From: an uncultured Saprospiraceae bacterium
GTDB lineage: Bacteria; Bacteroidota; Bacteroidia; Chitinophagales; Saprospiraceae
Length of the DNA: 10,294 bases
Reading direction: 5' to 3'
Assembly (NCBI GenBank): GCA_938002705.1
Contig: CALLAG010000358.1
Location: 1 to 10,294, forward strand
Under the pieces are notes generated by a model. The model was given only the letters and a program-made list of their open reading frames with translations. It did not search any database and had not been told where the DNA came from. The stretch's first letter is position 1; each line of letters starts with the position of its first letter. The position numbers were made by a program, and so were the translations under genes. Shown in pieces: positions 5,619 through 10,294 of the stretch.

Positions 5619-8204
5619 ATGGGAAATTTCCTGAAACTCATATGCCTACTAATTATAATCACTTCTACAGCCTGTAAGACAACAAAGGATGTCGTCTATG
5701 AAGCTCCTATAATGGAAGAGAGACTACTAGATACAGTGGTGATAACGGCCAAAAAAGAAGACCCTAATGCATTACCTACATATATGCGACCCGAGTATAA
5801 TGCTTCTGCGACAAGAAAGCATGACCTCATACATACTAGATTAGAAGTTTCTTTTGATTGGGCTAAGCAGCATGTTATAGGTCTCGCGACACTTAAGTTG
5901 AAGCCTTATTTCTATGCGACGGACAAGCTGACTTTAGATGCAAAAGTATTTGACATTAATAGTATCATGCTTAATGGAAAAGAACTAACGTATGATTACG
6001 ATCAGATGCAATTAGACATACAACTGGATCGAGTATATAGCAAAAACGAAGAGTACACAATAGTCATAGATTATACTGCTAAGCCTAACGAGGGGCCTTC
6101 TTCAGGAAGTGCTGCTATTACATCTGATAAAGGTCTGTTTTTCATTAATCCTAATAACGAAGATCCTAATAAGCCACAGCAGATATGGACACAAGGCGAG
6201 ACAGAGAATAGCTCAAGATGGTTTCCTACCATAGATAAGCCCAATGAGAGATGTAGCCAGGAGATATACATCACAGTAGAAGATAAGTATCAGACATTGT
6301 CTAACGGTACACTGATATCTTCTGTTAAGAATCCTAACGGTACACGTACAGACTACTGGAAGCAAGATAAGCCACATGCACCATATCTATTTATGGTAGG
6401 AATAGGGGAGTATGCAGTTGTAACAGATAAGTGGGGAGACATACCACTGATGTATTATGTAGAGAAAGAATATGAAAAAGATGCAGAAAAGATATTCGAG
6501 CATACACCTGAGATGCTACAGTTCTTCTCTGATAAGTTAGGGTATAAATATCCGTGGGATAAGTATGCACAGATCGTCTGTCGTGATTACGTATCTGGCG
6601 CTATGGAGAATACAGGAGCTGTTGTCTTCGGGGAGTTCGTACAGAAACATGCTGACGAATTATTAGATGGTAATAACGATGATATCGTAGCTCATGAGAT
6701 GTTCCACCACTGGTTCGGTGACCTTGTGACATGTGAGAGTTGGTCTAACCTTACATTGAATGAAGGCTTCGCCACTTATAGCGAAGTATTATGGCAAGAA
6801 CATAAGTACGGTCCTGAAGCTGCCGAGAGAAAAAGAATTCAAGATATGAACGCTTACCTCATGTCTGCTGGTCAGCAAGGCACACATGACTTGATAGATT
6901 TTGAGTATGGTAATAAGGAAGAAATGTTCGATGCACATAGCTATAGCAAAGGTGGACTGATCGTCCATATGCTTAGAAGCTATGTAGGTGACGATGCATT
7001 CTTTGCAGCACTAAAGAATTATCTTAATACAAATCAGTACTCTGATGTCGAAGCACATGAATTAAGGTTGGCATTCGAAGATACGATGGGCGAAGATCTC
7101 AATTGGTTTTTTAATCAGTGGTTCTATGATAAGGGGCACCCGATACTGACAGTAGATTATAATATTGATGCAGAGTCTAAGTCAGTATTTTTTGTTGTAG
7201 AGCAGACACAAGATCCTGAAGATAATCCTGCCATATTTCAGCTACCAGTAAAAGTAAAATTATACTACGCTTCTGGGAAGGTAGAAACGATAGAGCAAGT
7301 CATCAACGAACGTAAGCAAGAAATTACAATCGATATAGCAGGAAGTGAGATGCCAGTGGTTGCGGTGTTAGATGGTACACACGACCTTCTGGCAGTTATG
7401 AATACTGTCTATACAGATCAGGAACATGCAGACCTCTATAAGTATTCTGATGAGTATGTAGATAAGATGAATGCACTCAAGAAGCTGAAAGGTAAGCCAG
7501 CATTCAATGAAATATTCTTAGATGCAGCAAGCCATGACTCTAAGTATATTAAGTCTTTAGGCTTGGCCTCTATTGATGCGGATAAGCATAGCAAATTACT
7601 GAAGCAGATGGCACTAACAGACACTGATTCTGGCATAAGAGCAACAGCATTAAAGAAGACGAAGGACTATGATGTCGCTAAAAAATTAATCATATCTGAT
7701 CCATCTTATAAAGTAAAGTCAGAAGCATTCAAGATCATCAAAAAGAAAGATGAGAAAGAAGCGCTGATGATCGCAGATCAATTAAGGAAAGGAAATTATA
7801 CACCTATGATACCATCTATAGCGGAACTCTATGCAGGTACAGGTGACGAAAAGTATCTGCCTTTCTTCGATGAGAACATCAATAATGTAAGCATGTTCGG
7901 ATTCTTCAGCTATACAAGTCAGTATGCTAAGCTTGCTAAGAAAGCATCGCCAGCAGCAATGCTAAGATCTGCAGAAGCGCTAAGCAAAGTCGCCAAAGAT
8001 GAATCGACAATGTACTTCAAGAAATATTCTGCGACTAATATGATCAGAGACCTGTCAAAAGAATTATACAAAAGAAATGACAGTGCTGCTGATCCAAAAT
8101 TAGAAGTATCAACTGAGAAGTTAGATGCAATAATCAGAGATATTATAAGTAATACTACTGATGAGAGATTGAAGTCTGCGTTTAGTGATTATGTTAGTCC
8201 GTGA
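5619..8204 (+). CDS. Lipid-anchored M1 family zinc aminopeptidase with helical-repeat tail
   Basis: This 861-residue enzyme of the M1 (gluzincin) family removes N-terminal residues from peptides. A lipoprotein signal ends at S-T-A-C (Cys19), which places it on the envelope. The N-terminal M1 beta domain spans about 60-270. The catalytic domain has the exopeptidase motif GAMEN (327-331), the zinc site HEMFH (359-363) and the third ligand Glu382 in NEGFA, spaced exactly as HEXXH-X18-E. Tyr442 in HSYSKGG is the likely transition-state tyrosine. All key residues are present, so it should be active. After a beta-sandwich (about 510-600), residues 620-860 form helical HEAT-like repeats (for example DTDSGIRATALKKTKDYDVA). 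No type IX C-terminal sorting domain is visible. It probably digests imported or periplasmic oligopeptides. The gene follows the small lipoprotein by 17 bases. Confidence 0.95.
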   Translation: MGNFLKLICLLIIITSTACKTTKDVVYEAPIMEERLLDTVVITAKKEDPNALPTYMRPEYNASATRKHDLIHTRLEVSFDWAKQHVIGLATLKLKPYFYATDKLTLDAKVFDINSIMLNGKELTYDYDQMQLDIQLDRVYSKNEEYTIVIDYTAKPNEGPSSGSAAITSDKGLFFINPNNEDPNKPQQIWTQGETENSSRWFPTIDKPNERCSQEIYITVEDKYQTLSNGTLISSVKNPNGTRTDYWKQDKPHAPYLFMVGIGEYAVVTDKWGDIPLMYYVEKEYEKDAEKIFEHTPEMLQFFSDKLGYKYPWDKYAQIVCRDYVSGAMENTGAVVFGEFVQKHADELLDGNNDDIVAHEMFHHWFGDLVTCESWSNLTLNEGFATYSEVLWQEHKYGPEAAERKRIQDMNAYLMSAGQQGTHDLIDFEYGNKEEMFDAHSYSKGGLIVHMLRSYVGDDAFFAALKNYLNTNQYSDVEAHELRLAFEDTMGEDLNWFFNQWFYDKGHPILTVDYNIDAESKSVFFVVEQTQDPEDNPAIFQLPVKVKLYYASGKVETIEQVINERKQEITIDIAGSEMPVVAVLDGTHDLLAVMNTVYTDQEHADLYKYSDEYVDKMNALKKLKGKPAFNEIFLDAASHDSKYIKSLGLASIDADKHSKLLKQMALTDTDSGIRATALKKTKDYDVAKKLIISDPSYKVKSEAFKIIKKKDEKEALMIADQLRKGNYTPMIPSIAELYAGTGDEKYLPFFDENINNVSMFGFFSYTSQYAKLAKKASPAAMLRSAEALSKVAKDESTMYFKKYSATNMIRDLSKELYKRNDSAADPKLEVSTEKLDAIIRDIISNTTDERLKSAFSDYVSP

Positions 8205-8239
8205 TGTGATGATAGTATTTTCTTCATAGTTCAATCGGA

Positions 8240-9439
8240 ATGGTACTATTAGAGATTAAAAAACCTGTAAAATTTAACCCGATAAAGTGGGGTGCTTCAG
8301 ATTTATATGGCTTAAGGGAAGGGCAATCTTATGTTTCATATGGAGTGGATCATCTCAATAATCCAGAGCACGGTTCGGTAGAAATATCTGTTAATGACGT
8401 ACGTGGAGAATTACTAAATATTTCGGATTTAATTTTTGTATTAGACGAAGCAGTTCGCGGCAAATTAATCGGTTGGAAGAAAAACATATTAGGTAATTTA
8501 ATTATTGATGTACAATTTGAATCAGTATTTGGTAGTGGTTTAAAATATAGTGCTCAGAATTTTATTTTAAAAGGTGGAGTTATCATAGGTTTTTCAGAGG
8601 ATGAAAAAAAATTACTAAAAGATATTAAAGGACAGCGAGAATTGCTTTTGTTGTTAGTTGATTTTATTATACCAAATAGAAGTACAGAAATTCTAAAATT
8701 TGCTAGACCAGCTTTAATTTGTATTCCTAATGAAGATAGAAATGAGAAATCTTCTCATTTTCTGGGGAAACCCAAGCATGATTTAGACGACAAAGTTGAT
8801 GGTATAAAGGAAGCTTCCCTCTTTCATCTTGCTACGATTCTATTGGATGAATTTGACGAGGAGTTATTGACAAGTTATAAAATTTGTAATCAGCTTTCTT
8901 TTTACTTGAGAATTGATAATTCACGTAATGGATGGCCAGAAGAAATAGGCGAGCATAAAGTACTTAATGACAAAGGAACTAACCAATCGGCAAATGTATT
9001 TGAGAATTATTTTGAAATAGCTTCTAACTTTGATTCTAAAGTAATCTTAGACATACCATGGCCTGACGATACTGTCATCTATAAACTTGATTTATCTAAA
9101 GATGAAGAGCAAAGGTATGAGGCTTTGAAATCTGTATATATGAATTTAATATTACCAGATTTAAGTGATATGGGGGTTAATAAAGTATTTGGTTATCCTG
9201 ATAGTGTACAACAATGCGTAAGCTATGAAGCAGAGAGAATAAGTAAGAAGATGGAATACGGCGATGATGTCTTTAACAAAGCAGATGACTGGTTGTTGCT
9301 ATTACAAGTTTCTGCAGATTGTAAATCTTTCGATTTCTTCGATGACTTTGGGCACAGTACTATATATTTTATGATTCAAAAGGCTGATCTTGTAAAAGGC
9401 AATTTTGACAATTGTCAGGTTATTGTCCAAAACACTTGA
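8240..9439 (+). CDS. DUF1963 (YwqG-like) protein with an extra N-terminal region
   Basis: This is a 399-residue protein without a signal peptide or membrane segment, hence cytoplasmic. The C-terminal half resembles YwqG/DUF1963: a G-K-P near 176-178 where the family has GGxP, K-V-F-GYPDSVQ (315-323) like the family's LLGYPDxIQ, then WLLLLQVSADCKSFDFFDDF (351-370) and an end of IYFMIQKADLVKGNFDNCQV plus IVQ, matching WxLLLQIDSD, GRIYFWIxxxDL and FDxxxLxLQ. The first 145 residues, with SYVSYGVDHLNNPEHGSVEI, are not part of ordinary YwqG, which is nearer 260 residues; I do not recognise them. DUF1963 proteins have no firmly known activity and often lie in accessory loci near toxin or immunity genes. 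Codons are richer in TTT, ATT, TTA and AAT than in the peptidase gene. The gap to the peptidase is 35 bases with no terminator. Confidence 0.75.
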   Translation: MVLLEIKKPVKFNPIKWGASDLYGLREGQSYVSYGVDHLNNPEHGSVEISVNDVRGELLNISDLIFVLDEAVRGKLIGWKKNILGNLIIDVQFESVFGSGLKYSAQNFILKGGVIIGFSEDEKKLLKDIKGQRELLLLLVDFIIPNRSTEILKFARPALICIPNEDRNEKSSHFLGKPKHDLDDKVDGIKEASLFHLATILLDEFDEELLTSYKICNQLSFYLRIDNSRNGWPEEIGEHKVLNDKGTNQSANVFENYFEIASNFDSKVILDIPWPDDTVIYKLDLSKDEEQRYEALKSVYMNLILPDLSDMGVNKVFGYPDSVQQCVSYEAERISKKMEYGDDVFNKADDWLLLLQVSADCKSFDFFDDFGHSTIYFMIQKADLVKGNFDNCQVIVQNT

Positions 9440-9442
9440 TCC

Positions 9443-9464
9443 TTAATTGCATAATTTCAATTAA
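9443..9464. promoter_or_regulatory. AT-rich inverted repeat before bioY
   Basis: Perfect 7-bp arms TTAATTG (9443-9449) and CAATTAA (9458-9464) flank an 8-base spacer. They end three bases before the bioY ATG. The repeat could be an operator, or a weak hairpin over the translation start. It has no T-run and does not look like a terminator. The low GC content means chance is a real alternative. Confidence 0.35.
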
Positions 9465-9467
9465 CCA

Positions 9468-10007
9468 ATGAACCCCAAAAAAATCCTCATCTCACTCGCC
9501 ATAATAATAGCCGCCTCCTACGCCAGCTTTACAATTCCAATCACAGACACAGGTATACCCTTTACGTTACAGAGCTTAGCAGTATTCGTGGTAGCAGCAT
9601 TTCTTAATTATAAAGAAAGTATCATCTGCCTTGTCAGTTATTTAGTATTAGGTGCTATTGGTCTACCTGTCTTTGCAGATGGTAGTTCTGGCGTTGCTAA
9701 ATTGATAGGTGCAAGTGGAGGGTTCTTATTTGGATTTCTGATTGCGGGTGTATTTATATCTTATGTCAGAACCAGAATAGATGAGGATGATCTTCTTCGA
9801 CTTATGAGCTTAATGATAGTCGCTACAGTAATATTATTTGTATGTGGATTATTGCAACTGGCTATTAAGTTAGATGTTAATAAGGCTATTGAATATGGTC
9901 TATTACCGTTTTGGAAGATGGGATTAGTAAAGGCTGTATTAGCAGCGATCATAGTCAAGTGCATATTAATGTTGACTAGTCGAGGATCAATATATAATAT
10001 TAACTAG
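9468..10007 (+). CDS. bioY: BioY, biotin-specific S component of an ECF transporter
   Basis: This 179-residue integral membrane protein has about six hydrophobic segments (roughly 5-25, 33-47, 51-70, 82-100, 113-135, 147-168). Family motifs are PFTLQSLAVF (31-40), followed by LGAIGLPVFADGSSGVAKLI (61-80) and GASGGFLFGF (81-90), which form the biotin-binding region of BioY. BioY binds and imports biotin across the inner membrane, either with a shared ATP-driving EcfA/EcfA'/EcfT module or, in some species, alone. No ECF module or biotin synthesis gene is nearby, so the driving module would be elsewhere. The length is close to the family norm (about 180-200). The start at 9468 gives a short MNPKK cytoplasmic end before the first helix. 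The gene is 28 bases after the YwqG-like gene. Confidence 0.93.
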   Translation: MNPKKILISLAIIIAASYASFTIPITDTGIPFTLQSLAVFVVAAFLNYKESIICLVSYLVLGAIGLPVFADGSSGVAKLIGASGGFLFGFLIAGVFISYVRTRIDEDDLLRLMSLMIVATVILFVCGLLQLAIKLDVNKAIEYGLLPFWKMGLVKAVLAAIIVKCILMLTSRGSIYNIN

Positions 10008-10010
10008 TGT

Positions 10011-10113
10011 TTAAGTTAAGTAATCACCAGAGGACTTTAACTAAGGGATTAGCTCTTTATTCGTGCATCCGTGGCATAATAAATGACGCTTGCCTACTAT
10101 ATTAAGATTTGGT
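10011..10113. repeat. Structured intergenic repeat, copy 1
   Basis: This segment of about 103 bases, just after bioY, aligns along its whole length with 10190-10294 at moderate-to-high identity. Shared blocks include ATCACCAGA, TTTATTCGTGCAT, CGTGGCATAA, AAATGACGCTT, GCCTAC and AAGATTTGG. At the left, AGTTAA (10014-10019) pairs with TTAACT (10037-10042), with GT/AC (10020-10021 and 10034-10035) extending the stem across one unpaired T. The motif TTCGTGCATCCGTGGC is internally near-repeating. It resembles intergenic sequences I recall from other Bacteroidota, but I cannot confirm that here. No coding frame explains the conservation. Confidence 0.75.
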
Positions 10114-10175
10114 TATTAGACCAAGTAAATAACTGTACATATTTCCCTGTAAAGATTTCCGTGACATTAACAAGA

Positions 10176-10187
10176 CACTAATTAGTG
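10176..10187. repeat. 12-bp perfect palindrome between the repeat copies
   Basis: CACTAATTAGTG is a perfect 12-base palindrome in the 76-base spacer between the two repeat copies, three bases before copy 2 begins. It may be a protein-binding site or a boundary of the repeat element. No counterpart is visible before copy 1. Confidence 0.5.
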
Positions 10188-10189
10188 GT

Positions 10190-10294
10190 TTAGTCAATCA
10201 TCACCAGATGACATTGACTATAGACATTAGCCTTTTATTCGTGCATTCGTGGCATAAAAAATGACGCTTATGCCTACAATATCAAAGATTTGGC
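10190..10294. repeat. Structured intergenic repeat, copy 2 (runs to the window edge)
   Basis: This is the second copy, starting about 178 bases after the first. It holds a strong hairpin: TAGTCAA (10191-10197) with TTGACTA (10214-10220), and inner TCATC (10198-10202) with GATGA (10207-10211), closing an ACCA loop with a 2-base bulge. A second hairpin pairs GGCATAA (10251-10257) with TTATGCC (10268-10274). The same second hairpin in copy 1 is reduced to GGCA/TGCC. The copy ends at the window boundary, so further units may follow. Confidence 0.75.

Noticed and set aside
5724..5745. LDTVVITA near the peptidase N-terminus looks like a TonB-box or plug motif
   Set aside because: The rest of the protein is a clear M1 peptidase and there is no TonB-dependent barrel; the resemblance is a short coincidence.
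7950..8204. Type IX secretion C-terminal domain on the M1 peptidase
   Set aside because: The C-terminus is helical and lysine-rich, without the beta-strand pattern or end motifs of sorting domains; the protein has a lipoprotein signal instead.
1..10294. CRISPR array, tRNA, rRNA, insertion sequence or transposase
   Set aside because: I see no regularly spaced identical short repeats, cloverleaf-like sequence, rRNA core or transposase motif in the window.

Overview
The window looks like a chromosomal segment from a Bacteroidota species with a type IX secretion apparatus. It encodes a PorP/SprF-family outer-membrane protein, a PorE-like peptidoglycan anchor (TPR, beta-propeller, carboxypeptidase-regulatory-like and OmpA C-terminal domains) and a Bacteroidota-type DUF2279 protein. 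The DNA is AT-rich and most genes lack strong Shine-Dalgarno sites, which fits that phylum. The class cannot be settled from this sequence.

Layout. Bases 1-142 hold the 3' end of an unidentified gene. Bases 158-561 hold a HigBA-like locus in which the toxin appears reduced to a C-terminal scrap that overlaps the start of an intact XRE antitoxin by four bases. A DUF2279 gene (591-1568, minus strand) faces it. The 196-base divergent spacer 1569-1764 carries an unusual interleaved inverted repeat just before the porP/sprF-type gene (1765-2841). The PorE-like gene (2914-4968) follows and ends in a clear intrinsic terminator (4993-5027). A small lipoprotein of unknown function starts four bases after that terminator (5032-5601). 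Seventeen bases later comes a lipid-anchored M1 zinc aminopeptidase with a helical-repeat tail (5619-8204). Next are a DUF1963/YwqG-like protein with an extra N-terminal region (8240-9439) and the biotin transporter S component BioY (9468-10007). The last 287 bases contain two diverged copies of a structured intergenic repeat.

How the parts fit. The PorP-like and PorE-like proteins probably work together: PorP sits in the outer membrane next to the type IX machinery and PorE ties it to peptidoglycan. No secreted adhesin with a recognisable C-terminal secretion domain is adjacent. The lipoprotein and M1 peptidase look like one transcription unit acting at the cell envelope. The YwqG-like gene is more T-rich in codon use than its neighbours and may be a later insertion between the peptidase and bioY.

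Most noteworthy are (1) the eroded toxin with a surviving antitoxin, (2) the mutually exclusive hairpins before porP, (3) the terminator touching the lipoprotein start, and (4) the repeat pair at the right edge, whose hairpin shows a compensatory base change. I see no clearly new multi-gene system. The repeat family and the porP leader are the best candidates for something undescribed.
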